Below, piece after piece: positions 45,670-55,130 of a stretch of DNA of 64,000 nucleotides (position 1 is the first letter of the stretch; each line of letters begins with the position of its first letter). The DNA is taken from assembly GCF_002105195.1 (NCBI RefSeq), contig NZ_MUHU01000025.1:248001-312000 (forward strand), read 5' to 3'. Origin of the DNA: Derxia lacustris. Its GTDB lineage: Bacteria; Pseudomonadota; Gammaproteobacteria; Burkholderiales; Burkholderiaceae_E. Both the position numbers and the translations under genes were made by a program. The notes under the pieces were generated by a model that saw only the letters and a program-made list of their open reading frames with translations, ran no database searches and was not told where the DNA came from.

Positions 45670-46899
45670 ATGCCGCTGCTCCGCACCGCCACTGCCGTCA
45701 TCGAGACCCTGCCCGGCGAAACCGTGCTCGACGCCCTGCTGCGCCGGGGCGTCGCCCATCCCTTCTCCTGCCGTGGCGGAAGCTGCCGCAGCTGCCTGCA
45801 ACGCGCCACCGCCGGCCAGCCCGGCGAGCGCGCCCAGCGCAATCTCGCGCCCGAACTGGCCGCGCTCGGCTACTTCCTGCCCTGCGTCTGCGTGCCCGAA
45901 ACCGACCTCGCGCTCGCGCCGCCCGATCCGGCGCACTTCTGGATCGACGCGCTGCTGGCCGCCAAGGCGCCGCTCGCCGACGGCCGCTGCAAGCTGCAAT
46001 TCGAGCCGCTGAGCGCCCTCGCCTGCCCGGTCGGCACACCGATCCGGCTGCGCAATGCCGACGGCCTCGACGGCCGCGCCCGCGCCGCCAGCGATCCGGC
46101 GCAGGACTTCTATCTGGAGCTGGTGCTCGACCGCGCCGACGACTTCGGCCGCTGGGCCATCGACGTGCTGGCCGAGGGCGAGTCGGTGCAATTGCAGGCG
46201 CTGCCGGGCGGCGATGGCCGCGCCGCCGACGCTGGCGCCTCCGATGCCGCAGCCGACGCCGCGCCGGCCCAGCCGCAGCCGCCGCACGGCCATCCCGCCC
46301 ACTCCGCCAGCGCCGCGCCGCGCCATCCCGAGCCCGCGCCGCCGCCGCCCGACCCTGCGCTCTGGGCCGCGCTCGACGGCGGCCGCGTGGTGCGCGCGGT
46401 GCTCGAAGACTTCTACGACCGCGTCTATGCCGACGCGCTGCTCGCGCCCTTCTTCCACAAGTTCACCAGACAGCGGCTGGTCGAGAAGCAGTACTCCTTC
46501 CTGCACGAGCTCATCACCGGCGAGCGCGTGTACTTCGGCAACCGGCCGCGCAACTCGCATCACTGGATGGTGATTTCCGACGAGCTGTTCGACCACCGCG
46601 AGGCGCTGATGCTGGCGGTGCTGCGCGAGCACGGGCTGAGCGAGGCGCTGGTGCAGCGCTGGCATGCCATCGAGAACCACTACCGCGGCGAAATCGTGAA
46701 GCCCGCCGCCTGGCCGAAGAAGGTCGGCGAATTCGAGGCGCCACTCGACGGCTTTGGCGAGCTGCTGATGGAGGTGGGCTCGGTCTGCGACGGCTGCGGC
46801 GGCGAAGTGGCCGCCGGCGAGACGGTGCGCTATCACCTGCGCGAAGGCACCGTGTTCTGCGCGCGCTGCGGCGAGGGCGGGGCGTTGAAGGCGGCGTGA
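45670..46899 (+). CDS. [2Fe-2S] ferredoxin - FAD-barrel-like - truncated hemoglobin - zinc ribbon fusion
   Basis: A 409-residue fusion. Residues 1-80 are a plant-type ferredoxin with Cys34, Cys39, Cys42 and Cys72. Residues ~105-180 resemble the FAD-binding barrel of ferredoxin reductases (IRLRNADGLDGRARAASDP, then YLELVLDR, LAEGESVQLQ) but lack a clear flavin motif and any NAD domain. A Pro/Ala/His linker follows (181-228). Residues ~230-345 form a truncated hemoglobin (VLEDFYDRVYADALLAPFF, with the proximal His at 297 or 298 in NSHHWMVIS). The end is a C-x2-C-x20-C-x2-C zinc ribbon (373-400). A soluble redox or NO/O2-handling role is inferred. Confidence 0.8.
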   Translation: MPLLRTATAVIETLPGETVLDALLRRGVAHPFSCRGGSCRSCLQRATAGQPGERAQRNLAPELAALGYFLPCVCVPETDLALAPPDPAHFWIDALLAAKAPLADGRCKLQFEPLSALACPVGTPIRLRNADGLDGRARAASDPAQDFYLELVLDRADDFGRWAIDVLAEGESVQLQALPGGDGRAADAGASDAAADAAPAQPQPPHGHPAHSASAAPRHPEPAPPPPDPALWAALDGGRVVRAVLEDFYDRVYADALLAPFFHKFTRQRLVEKQYSFLHELITGERVYFGNRPRNSHHWMVISDELFDHREALMLAVLREHGLSEALVQRWHAIENHYRGEIVKPAAWPKKVGEFEAPLDGFGELLMEVGSVCDGCGGEVAAGETVRYHLREGTVFCARCGEGGALKAA

Positions 46900-46912
46900 G
46901 GCGCCCCCGGCC

Positions 46913-47275
46913 TCACACCGCCGGCTTCATCTCGAACAGCTCGGGATGAATCTTGGGATACACGCGCAGCCAGGTCAGCGTGCCCGGCCCGAGCAGCCGC
47001 ACCGCTTCCCACACCTCGGTCGTCTGCTCGTCGCCGTCGCCGGCATCGAGGGCGGCGAGCAGTCGCGCCCAGCCCGGCCAGTCGATCTTGGGCAGCGCGG
47101 CGCGCACTTCGGGCTCCAGGTTGCGCGCGGTCTCGGCCACCACGCGATACAGCCGGCGCACCTCGGCGCGGGTGAGGCGCGAGCGGCGGAACTCGGCCTC
47201 CTCGACGTTCTCGACCAGGATCAGGGCGTTCATGCAGCTATCGCGCATCAGCGACAGCATCGAGGCGGTAATCAT
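46913..47275 (-). CDS. Hypothetical helical protein
   Basis: A 120-residue, almost entirely helical soluble protein starting at ATG 47275 (MITASMLSLMRDSCMNALIL). The middle is rich in Arg/Glu pairs (EFRRSRLTRAEVRRLYRVVAE), and the C terminus is hydrophobic with Trp residues. I do not recognise a domain. It converges on the ferredoxin-globin gene with 13 bp between the two stop codons. It is divergent from ilvD. Confidence 0.6.
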   Translation of the reverse strand: MITASMLSLMRDSCMNALILVENVEEAEFRRSRLTRAEVRRLYRVVAETARNLEPEVRAALPKIDWPGWARLLAALDAGDGDEQTTEVWEAVRLLGPGTLTWLRVYPKIHPELFEMKPAV

Positions 47276-47502
47276 CGGGCGGCTTCCTGTGGATTTCTGG
47301 ACGGCCGCAAGAATAGGCCCGGCCGCCGCAGGGGCATGACGGGCGCTACGCCGCTGCAAGGCCCGCACACCACGCCGGGCAGCGCCGCCCGCCGCATGCG
47401 GGATACTCTCGGGTTCCCCGCGCGCCCTCGCGCGCGACCGGGCCGCCGCCGCGCCCAGCGCAAACCCGCCCGGCCCGAACCGCTCTTCACGGGATCCACG
47501 CC

Positions 47503-49359
47503 ATGCCCCAATACCGCTCACGCACCTCGACCGCCGGCCGCAACATGGCCGGCGCCCGCGCGCTCTGGCGCGCCACCGGCATGAAGGATGACGACTTCAC
47601 CAAGCCGATCATCGCCATCGCCAACAGCTTCACGCAGTTCGTGCCGGGCCATGTCCACCTCAAGGACCTGGGCCAACTGGTCGCGCGCGAGATCGAGGCG
47701 GCCGGCGGCGTGGCCAAGGAGTTCAACACCATCGCGGTCGACGACGGCATCGCCATGGGCCACAGCGGCATGCTGTATTCGCTGCCCTCGCGCGACCTGA
47801 TCGCCGACTCGGTCGAGTACATGGTCAACGCCCACTGCGCCGACGCGCTCGTGTGCATCAGCAACTGCGACAAGATCACGCCCGGAATGCTGATGGCCGC
47901 GCTGCGGCTCAACATCCCCGCCGTGTTCGTCTCGGGCGGGCCGATGGAAGCCGGCAAGGTGCAGTGGGAAGCCAAGATCATCCCGGTCGACCTGATCGAC
48001 GCGATGATCAAGGCCGGCGACGACAAGGTGAGCGACGCCGAAGTGGCCGAATACGAACGCTCGGCCTGCCCGACCTGCGGTTCGTGCTCGGGCATGTTCA
48101 CCGCCAACTCCATGAACTGCCTGACCGAGGCGCTGGGCCTGTCGCTGCCCGGCAATGGCTCGATCGTCGCCACGCATGCCGACCGCCGCGAGCTGTTCCT
48201 GCAGGCCGGCCGCACCGCCGTCGAGATCGCACGCCGCTACTACGAGCAGGACGACGAATCGGTCCTGCCGCGCAACATCGCCAGCTTTGCCGCGTTTGAA
48301 AACGCCATGAGCCTCGACGTGTCGATGGGCGGCTCGACCAACACCGTGCTGCATCTGCTGGCCGCCGCGCGCGAGGCCGGCGTCGACTTCACGATGAAGG
48401 ACATCGACCGCATCTCGCGCCGCGTGCCCTGCCTGAGCAAGGTGGCGCCGGCCAAGAGCGACGTGCACATGGAAGACGTGCATCGCGCCGGCGGGATCAT
48501 GGCCATTCTCGGCGAGCTGGACCGCGCCGGGCTCATCAACCGTGACGTGCCGACCATCCACACGAAGACGCTCGGCGAGGCGATTGCCAAGTACGACATC
48601 GTCACCACCGCCGACGAGGCCGTGAAGCAGTTCTTCCGCGCCGCGCCGGGCGGCGTGCCGACCCAGGTGGCGTTCAGCCAGGAGCGGCGCTATCCCTCGC
48701 TCGACACCGACCGCACCAAGGGCGTCATCCGCGACAAGGCCAATGCCTTCAGCCAGGACGGCGGGCTGGCGGTGCTCTACGGCAACATCGCGCGCAACGG
48801 CTGCATCGTGAAGACGGCGGGCGTCGACGACAGCATCCTCAAGTTCACCGGCACGGCGCGCGTGTTCGAGAGCCAGGACGAGGCGGTCGAGGCCATCCTC
48901 GCCGACAAGATCAAGGCCGGCGACGTGGTCGTGATCCGCTACGAAGGCCCGAAGGGCGGCCCCGGCATGCAGGAGATGCTCTATCCCACGAGCTATCTGA
49001 AGTCGAAGGGCCTGGGCAAGGCCTGCGCGCTGCTGACCGACGGGCGCTTCTCGGGCGGCACCAGCGGGCTGTCGATCGGCCATGCCTCGCCCGAGGCGGC
49101 GATGGGCGGCGACATCGCGCTGGTGGTCAACGGCGACAGCATCGTCATCGACATCCCGAACCGCACGATCCATCTCAATGTCGGCGAGTCGCTGTTGTCG
49201 CAGCGCCGCTCGGCGCAGCTGGCGCGCGGCGACCGCGCCTTCAAGCCGCTGTACCGCGACCGTCAGGTGAGCGCGGCGCTGCAAGCCTATGCGGCGCTGA
49301 CCACCAGCGCCGATACCGGCGCGGTGCGCGACGTGACGCAGATCCAGCAGCGCGGCTGA
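47503..49359 (+). CDS. ilvD: Dihydroxy-acid dehydratase
   Basis: A 618-residue enzyme of branched-chain amino acid synthesis, converting dihydroxy-isovalerate or -methylvalerate to the 2-oxo acid. The Fe-S ligands are in [12 protein letters not shown] and [32 protein letters not shown] near residue 46, [16 protein letters not shown] and the C-terminal [18 protein letters not shown] are family landmarks. The length matches the long E. coli-type IlvD. I see no leader peptide or T-box in the 227 bp upstream. A GC-rich hairpin follows the stop. Confidence 0.97.
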   Translation: MPQYRSRTSTAGRNMAGARALWRATGMKDDDFTKPIIAIANSFTQFVPGHVHLKDLGQLVAREIEAAGGVAKEFNTIAVDDGIAMGHSGMLYSLPSRDLIADSVEYMVNAHCADALVCISNCDKITPGMLMAALRLNIPAVFVSGGPMEAGKVQWEAKIIPVDLIDAMIKAGDDKVSDAEVAEYERSACPTCGSCSGMFTANSMNCLTEALGLSLPGNGSIVATHADRRELFLQAGRTAVEIARRYYEQDDESVLPRNIASFAAFENAMSLDVSMGGSTNTVLHLLAAAREAGVDFTMKDIDRISRRVPCLSKVAPAKSDVHMEDVHRAGGIMAILGELDRAGLINRDVPTIHTKTLGEAIAKYDIVTTADEAVKQFFRAAPGGVPTQVAFSQERRYPSLDTDRTKGVIRDKANAFSQDGGLAVLYGNIARNGCIVKTAGVDDSILKFTGTARVFESQDEAVEAILADKIKAGDVVVIRYEGPKGGPGMQEMLYPTSYLKSKGLGKACALLTDGRFSGGTSGLSIGHASPEAAMGGDIALVVNGDSIVIDIPNRTIHLNVGESLLSQRRSAQLARGDRAFKPLYRDRQVSAALQAYAALTTSADTGAVRDVTQIQQRG

Positions 49360-49365
49360 ACCGGC

Positions 49366-49392
49366 GCGCGGCGCCGTCCGTCGGCGCCGCGC
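49366..49392 (+). terminator. Hairpin after ilvD
   Basis: GCGCGGCGCCG and CGGCGCCGCGC form a perfect 11-bp stem with a 5-nt TCCGT loop, starting 7 nt after the ilvD stop. There is no T-tract, so terminator function is uncertain. Confidence 0.45.
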
Positions 49393-49476
49393 TCAGGTCC
49401 GGTCAAGCCCGCGCGCGCCGCGCCGTAACGCCGTTGCAGGCGTCCGATCGGCGCGCGCCGCGACCGGATCGCCCCG

Positions 49477-51654
49477 ATGCATGGCAGTTACCACCCGCTA
49501 CTCGTTCTTCTTTCGCTGATCGTGGCCACCGGCGCCGCCTACACGGCGCTGCTGCTGGCCGGCCGGCTGAGCGATGCCCGGCCGCGCCGCCAGGCGTTCT
49601 GGCTCGCCGGCGGCGCCACCACGCTCGGCACCGGCATCTGGTCGATGCACTTCATCGGCATGCTCGCCTTCGAGCTGCCGATCCCGGTCGGCTACGACCT
49701 GGGCCTGACCGCGCTGTCCTGGGCGCTGGCGGTCGCCGCGTCGGCACTGGCGCTGGGGCTCACGCTGCGCGACCGGCTGACGCCGCTGCGCGGTGCGCTC
49801 GGCGCGCTGGTCATCGGCGGCGGCATCGGCGCCATGCACTACATCGGCATGGCGGCGCTCCAGATGCAGCCAGCAATCCATTACCGGCCCGGGCTGTTCG
49901 CGCTGTCGGTGGGCATTGCGGTGGCGGCATCGGGCGCGGCGGTGGTGATCCTGCGCTGGCTGCAGCAGCGCCGGGCCGGCTCGCGCGCGGCACCGCTGGC
50001 CGGCGCGATGGCGCTCGGTCTGGCCATCACCGGCATGCACTACACGGCGATGGCGGCGGCCGAGTTCGCGCCCGGCGCGGTCTGCGGTGCGCTCGGCTCG
50101 CTGAGCGCCGACAACCTGCTGGCCACGGTGCTGACCGGCGTGATCGGCATGCTGGGCCTGGGCGCCACGGTGGCCGAGCTGGATGCGCATTCGCGCAACC
50201 GGGCCGAGGCGCATGCGCGCTCGCTGGCGCGCGCCAGCAGCCAGTTGCGCCGCATGGCCGTGCATGACGCGCTGACCGGCCTGCCCAACCGGCGCCGGCT
50301 GCTGCGCCGGCTCACCGCTGCCGCCGAACGGGCCCGGCGCGACGGCGGCCGGGTCGGGCTGCTGGTGCTCGGGCTCGACGGCTTCAAGGCCATCAACGAT
50401 GCGCTCGGTCATGCCGGCGGCGACGAGCTGCTGCGCCGCGTGGCCGGCGAGCTGGCCGAGTGCCGGCCGGCCGGCAGCAAGCTGGCGCGGCTCGGCGGCG
50501 ACGAGTTCGCGCTGCTCTATCCGCAGCCGCCCGCGCTGGCCGACGTGACCGCGCTGGCCGACCGGCTGATCGCCCAGGTCAACCTGCCGCGCAACATCGC
50601 CGGGCATGAGATCCGCATCTCGGCCTCGGTCGGCATTGCGCTGCTGCCCGACCATGCGGCCGACGCACGCCAGCTGCTGGTGCATGCCGATGCCGCGCTG
50701 CGCGCCGCCAAGCACGCCGACCGCAGCCGGCATTGCGTGTTCGATCCGTCGATCGCGCTGGCCACCGGCGACACGCTGCGCACCCATGCCGAGCTGATCG
50801 GCGCGCTCGGCCGCGGCGAGCTCGAACTCTTCCTGCAACCCAAGGTGACGGCCTGCGGCGCCCGCCCGGCCGGCGCCGAGGCGCTGCTGCGCTGGCGCCA
50901 TCCGCGGCGCGGCGTGCTGGCGCCGGGCGAATTCCTGCCCATCGCCGAGCGCTTCGGCCTCATGAATCCGATCGGCGACTGGGTCATCGACGCCGGCTGC
51001 GCCCTGGCGGCCCGGCTGGCCCAGGCCGGCCGGCCCTGCCGCATCGCCATCAATCTGTCGCCGGTGCAGTTCAAGCAGCCCGACCTGGTGCAACGGCTCG
51101 GCGCGGCGCTGCTGCGCCACGGCATCGGCGGCGCCCAGCTGCTGATCGAGATCACCGAAAGCTCGGCCATCGAGAACCCGGCCGGCTTCGTCGAGCGGCT
51201 GGCCGAGCTGCGCGCGCTCGGCCTCGACGTGGCGCTGGACGACTTCGGCACCGGCTATTCGAGCCTGTCCTATCTGCGGCTGGTGCGGGCGCGCCAGCTC
51301 AAGCTCGACCGCTCCTTCGTGCACGACATCGCGCAGAGCGGCGAGAGCCGGATCATCGTCGGCGCCATCCTCCAGCTGGCCCATGCCATCGGCATGACCA
51401 CCGTCGCCGAGGGCGTGGAGGATGAAGCCCAGGCGCGGCTGCTGGAACAGCTGGGCTGCGACGAATTGCAGGGCTATCTGTATTCGCGCCCGCTGCCCGA
51501 GGCCGAGTTCCTGCGCTGGCTCGACCGCCAGCACGAGCGACTCGCGGCCGGCCTGCCGACGCTGCAACTGCGCCCGACCCGCGCCGACGAGGCCGACGCG
51601 ATGGTCGCGCTCAACGCCCAGAGCGCCCGCAGCGCTCAGCCGCGCGCCGGATAG
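49477..51654 (+). CDS. MHYT-GGDEF-EAL cyclic-di-GMP enzyme
   Basis: A 725-residue membrane protein. The N-terminal ~230 residues are an MHYT sensor with seven helices and three repeats of the motif (SMHFIGM, AMHYIGM, GMHYTAM), thought to bind copper and sense a diatomic gas. The diguanylate cyclase domain has an intact active site (LGGDEFALLY). The phosphodiesterase domain has intact EAL (GAEALLRW), DDFGTGYSS and the catalytic AEGVE. Both activities are therefore possible. The 3' end overlaps the convergent CPBP gene by 19 bp. Confidence 0.95.
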   Translation: MHGSYHPLLVLLSLIVATGAAYTALLLAGRLSDARPRRQAFWLAGGATTLGTGIWSMHFIGMLAFELPIPVGYDLGLTALSWALAVAASALALGLTLRDRLTPLRGALGALVIGGGIGAMHYIGMAALQMQPAIHYRPGLFALSVGIAVAASGAAVVILRWLQQRRAGSRAAPLAGAMALGLAITGMHYTAMAAAEFAPGAVCGALGSLSADNLLATVLTGVIGMLGLGATVAELDAHSRNRAEAHARSLARASSQLRRMAVHDALTGLPNRRRLLRRLTAAAERARRDGGRVGLLVLGLDGFKAINDALGHAGGDELLRRVAGELAECRPAGSKLARLGGDEFALLYPQPPALADVTALADRLIAQVNLPRNIAGHEIRISASVGIALLPDHAADARQLLVHADAALRAAKHADRSRHCVFDPSIALATGDTLRTHAELIGALGRGELELFLQPKVTACGARPAGAEALLRWRHPRRGVLAPGEFLPIAERFGLMNPIGDWVIDAGCALAARLAQAGRPCRIAINLSPVQFKQPDLVQRLGAALLRHGIGGAQLLIEITESSAIENPAGFVERLAELRALGLDVALDDFGTGYSSLSYLRLVRARQLKLDRSFVHDIAQSGESRIIVGAILQLAHAIGMTTVAEGVEDEAQARLLEQLGCDELQGYLYSRPLPEAEFLRWLDRQHERLAAGLPTLQLRPTRADEADAMVALNAQSARSAQPRAG

Positions 51655-52481
51655 GTCAGCAGCCCGAAGTGCGCGAGGTTGACCAGCAGATGCGCGAGCA
51701 TCGCCGCCGCCAGCCCGCCGCGCCGCCAGGCCAGCCCGTAGCCCACGCCGGCCAGCCCGGCCAGCGCCACCAGCAGCGCGCCACCGGCCGCATGCGCCAG
51801 CCCGAAGACCAGCGCCGACAGCCCGAGCGCCAGCGTCGGCCGGCCGAACCGACGCTCCAGCCCGGCCAGCAGCCAGCCACGGAACACCGCCTCCTCGATC
51901 AGCACCGTGAAGGCGGCATTGCCGGCCAGCCAGAGCCAGGCCGCCTCGGGCCATTTGGGCGCCCAGCCGAGCGCGCCGGCCGCCACGCCCATGCCCAGGC
52001 AGACGGTCGCCGTGGCGGCACCCGCCAGCAGCCCGACCGCAAACCAGCCCGGCGCCGCCCGGCGCAGGCGCAGCGGCGCCCAGGCCAGCAGCAGCGCATG
52101 GGCCAGCAGGGGCGTGTCGAGATTGAAGTAGAGCGAGAACGGCAGCGCGTCGGGCGTGAAGCGCTGGGCGCCGAGCACGCGCAGATTGTCGAAGCCGGGC
52201 CAGCGATGCGTCATGAGCGCCGCCGCCAGCAGCACGAAGCCGAGCTGGGCGGCCGAGCGCAGCCCGGCGCCGGTCGCCTGCCAGCCGGCCGCGACGAGCG
52301 CCAGCAGCACCAGCGCCAGACCGGCCGGCGCATGCAGCCGCCCGGCCGCGGCCGCCAGCGCATAGCCCGCGACCGCCAGCGCCCAGCCCGCACCGCGCAC
52401 GCCGACCGCGCGATGCAGCAGCGCCGGCGTGGCAGCGCCGAGCGCCAGCCACGGCGCCAGTGCCGACCATGCCGGCGTCAT
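51636..52481 (-). CDS. CPBP family intramembrane metalloprotease
   Basis: A 281-residue protein with about eight membrane helices. The CPBP (CAAX protease / bacteriocin-processing) motifs are present: IEEAVFRGWLL with the paired catalytic Glu, LVFGLAHA with the second-motif His, and HLLVNLAHFGLLTYP near the end. The substrate is unknown. It starts 21 bp after the acyltransferase gene on the same strand, so the two are probably one transcription unit. Confidence 0.87.
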   Translation of the reverse strand: MTPAWSALAPWLALGAATPALLHRAVGVRGAGWALAVAGYALAAAAGRLHAPAGLALVLLALVAAGWQATGAGLRSAAQLGFVLLAAALMTHRWPGFDNLRVLGAQRFTPDALPFSLYFNLDTPLLAHALLLAWAPLRLRRAAPGWFAVGLLAGAATATVCLGMGVAAGALGWAPKWPEAAWLWLAGNAAFTVLIEEAVFRGWLLAGLERRFGRPTLALGLSALVFGLAHAAGGALLVALAGLAGVGYGLAWRRGGLAAAMLAHLLVNLAHFGLLTYPARG

Positions 52482-52502
52482 GCCGCGCCCGCCGGCCGCA
52501 AC

Positions 52503-54542
52503 TCAGTGCAGCGCTGTTGCAACCGCCGCCGTCGCGGCGGCGGCCTGCGGCGGCTGACCGCCAGCCAGCGCCTGGCCCCACAGGTCGGCCAGCCAGATCG
52601 ATCCGCGCCGGCCCAGATGGTTGTCGTCGGCATACAGCGACCAGCCATCCGCCGCCGTGATGCAGCGCTGTTCATCGCACAGCCGCGCGCCCACGTCGAT
52701 CAGCTCGAAAGGCTTGACTGCACGCACCTTGGCCAGCACCTCGCGCGCCAGCGCCTGCCGCTTGTCGTGCTCGCTGCGCGGCAGATCGACCATCGGCGGC
52801 GTGCCGAACAGCGTCGACAGCGCCAGTGCGCGCGGGATGTCGTAGCGCTGCTCGGGGATGTGGGCGATGACGGTGATCTGCTTGTCGCCCATGGCATCGA
52901 GCGTGCGAAGCAGGCCGCGCTCGACCACATGGCGGTTCTCGGCATAGCTCGGCGTCACCGTCTGGTCGTCGCGCAGCAGCCAGGCCTGGTTGGAGGCGAA
53001 CTGGCCGTAGCGCGTGCCAAGCACCGCCGCAGTCCAGCGCGCCACGATCAGCACATGATCGATCGATTGATGCGCGCGGATGAACTCGACCGCCGCCACC
53101 ATGAAATCGGCGCACTTGGCGGTCGATCCATCCGAACGGACCGCGCCGATCATCGGATAGCAGCCGCTGTAGGTCAGCACATAGCCCTTGCGGCCGGCGG
53201 CGCGGGCAGCGGCGTCCACGCCGGGCGCGATCGCATCGCCAAAGCTGTCGCCGATCAGCACGAAACTGGGTTCGGCAGTGCCGGGCGCGCCGATTTCACA
53301 AAGATCGCCCGCCTTCACTCGCTCGACGGACGCGCGATCGCAAGTCAGGCGGTCGGGATTGGTGTCGAGCGCACCCGCGGCATAGTTGCGCGCCGCCGGC
53401 TCGAAGCGATCCGGGAAGCCGCGGCCGAGCTGACCTGCGATCGCGAACGCCACCCCCGCCACCATGAAGGCGGCGGTGCCCGCGAACATGCCGTTGCGGC
53501 CGATCGCAAAGCCGGCATTGGCCGAGCGGAACGGCGTCTCGATCCACTTCCACGAGGCCCACGAAAACGCCAGCACGACCGCCAGATAGACCGCAGATTC
53601 GGCCGCCGTCATCTCGCGGAACAGGATGTAGCGCGCCGCCACCAGCAGCGGCCAGTGCCACAGGTAGAGCGAGTAGGAGATGCGCCCCACGAAGGTCATG
53701 AAGGGCAGCGCCAGCAGCCCGCCCACGCGGCCGGTGCCGCCGGCGCCGGCATGCAGCAGCAGCGCCGCGCCCACGCAGGGCGGAATCGCGCGCTCGCCCG
53801 GGAAGGCATCGTGCGGCCCGTACAGGAAGACGCCGCCGGCGATCAGCGCCAGCCCCAGTGCCGACGCGATCTCGCGGCCGACCGCGCTGCGGATCGGCGG
53901 CACGATGCCGCGCGACAGCACGGCGCCGATCATCAGCTCCCACATGCGGCCGAACGGCAGGTAGAAGGCCGCATCCGCATCGGCACGCAGCTGCCAGATG
54001 GAGAAAGCCAGCGACGCCGCCGCAAGCACCAGGATGGCGGCGTTGAACTGCCGGCGCGCATAGCGCCACATCAGCCAGGCGAAGAACGGGAAGAAGACGT
54101 AGTACTGCTCCTCCACCGCCAGCGACCAGGTGTGCAGGAAGGGCTTGGTCTCCGAATCGGGATCGAAGTAGCCGCTCTTCACGAAGAAATAGATGTTGGA
54201 CGAGAACAGCAGCGCCGCCGCCAGGCTCTGCCCGAGCGCCTTGAAATCGATCGGCGTGAAGAACAGCGCGAAGAACGCCACCGTGAAGGCGGCCATCGCG
54301 AACAGCGCCGGCTGGATGCGGCGGATCCGGCGCTCGTAGAAGGTGACGATGGAAAAGCTGCCGTTCTCGATCTCGGTGAAGATGATCTTGGAGATGAGGT
54401 AGCCCGAGATCACGAAGAACACGTCCACGCCCACATAGCCGCCCGGGAAACCCGAGATGCCGGCATGGAAGAGGACGACCGAGAGCACGGCCACGGCCCG
54501 CAAGCCGTCGATGTCGGGGCGGTATTTGACTGAGGAGGACAT
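52503..54542 (-). CDS. OafA/YrhL-type O-acyltransferase with SGNH domain
   Basis: A 679-residue envelope protein. The N-terminal ~370 residues are an acyltransferase-3 domain with ten or so helices, starting YRPDIDGLRAVAVLSVVLFHAG (first part) and containing HTWSLAVEEQYYVFFP and ISYSLYLWHWPLLV. The C-terminal periplasmic part is an SGNH hydrolase-like domain (FVLIGDSFGDAIAPG with the Ser, DDNHLGRRG with the Asp-His pair). Such proteins acetylate O-antigen or other surface glycans. The acceptor here is unknown. The start is ATG 54542. Confidence 0.92.
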   Translation of the reverse strand: MSSSVKYRPDIDGLRAVAVLSVVLFHAGISGFPGGYVGVDVFFVISGYLISKIIFTEIENGSFSIVTFYERRIRRIQPALFAMAAFTVAFFALFFTPIDFKALGQSLAAALLFSSNIYFFVKSGYFDPDSETKPFLHTWSLAVEEQYYVFFPFFAWLMWRYARRQFNAAILVLAAASLAFSIWQLRADADAAFYLPFGRMWELMIGAVLSRGIVPPIRSAVGREIASALGLALIAGGVFLYGPHDAFPGERAIPPCVGAALLLHAGAGGTGRVGGLLALPFMTFVGRISYSLYLWHWPLLVAARYILFREMTAAESAVYLAVVLAFSWASWKWIETPFRSANAGFAIGRNGMFAGTAAFMVAGVAFAIAGQLGRGFPDRFEPAARNYAAGALDTNPDRLTCDRASVERVKAGDLCEIGAPGTAEPSFVLIGDSFGDAIAPGVDAAARAAGRKGYVLTYSGCYPMIGAVRSDGSTAKCADFMVAAVEFIRAHQSIDHVLIVARWTAAVLGTRYGQFASNQAWLLRDDQTVTPSYAENRHVVERGLLRTLDAMGDKQITVIAHIPEQRYDIPRALALSTLFGTPPMVDLPRSEHDKRQALAREVLAKVRAVKPFELIDVGARLCDEQRCITAADGWSLYADDNHLGRRGSIWLADLWGQALAGGQPPQAAAATAAVATALH

Positions 54543-54804
54543 GGGTCGGGGGGCGCAGGAGGCTTTGGAGGTATCGCGGACCGGTCCGCCTGACGGCGAC
54601 CGGTCCGCGCGCCCGTCAGGGACGCGGAAGTACCGGGCAAGCTATCCGAAGGCGTTTGGCCGTTTCAACGCACGGAATGCGCCGTTCCCCAACTTCTTAA
54701 CGTTTACCCGCGACACCGGCCGCTGCACCGCAACATCGATGGTCGGTGCGCGCCCCACGGAAGCGACCGCCCGCCCACATCGGCAACGCGGCCGGCCCCG
54801 CCGC

Positions 54805-55116
54805 TCACCGCTCGATGGCCGTCACCACCAGCTCGCCGCCCGCCATGTCGGCGGCAAAGCGGACCTTGTCGCCGGGCTTGAGGCCGTCGAGCAGCGCCGG
54901 CGGGCGGGCCTTGAACACCATCGTCATCGCGTCCATGTCGAGATTGGGGATGCGTTCATGGCGCAGCGTGACGGTGCCGGCACGCAGGTCGAGCTTGCGC
55001 ACCTCGCCGGCCACCAGCGGGCGCGGCGCGGGCGGCGTCTGCGCCACGGCCATGGCCGCCGGCAGCAGCGCCAAGGCGCAGATGAAATGCCTCTTCTTCG
55101 GATCGATGGCTCGCAT
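54805..55116 (-). CDS. CusF-like periplasmic copper-binding protein
   Basis: A 103-residue protein with a signal peptide (ALALLPAAMAVAQ) and a small beta-barrel carrying the CusF copper site: His in LRHERIPNLDMDAMTMVF plus the paired Met residues of MDAMTM. The aromatic ligand of E. coli CusF (Trp) is not obvious; Leu stands in its place. It is the last gene of the copper operon, starting 15 bp after the multicopper oxidase stop. It probably hands Cu(I) to the efflux or oxidase components. Confidence 0.85.
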   Translation of the reverse strand: MRAIDPKKRHFICALALLPAAMAVAQTPPAPRPLVAGEVRKLDLRAGTVTLRHERIPNLDMDAMTMVFKARPPALLDGLKPGDKVRFAADMAGGELVVTAIER

Positions 55117-55130
55117 GGAAGTCTCCTGGG

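Noticed and set aside
47276..47502. A leader peptide or T-box ahead of ilvD.
   Set aside because: No run of Leu/Ile/Val codons with a start signal, no T-box sequence and no terminator/antiterminator pair was visible.
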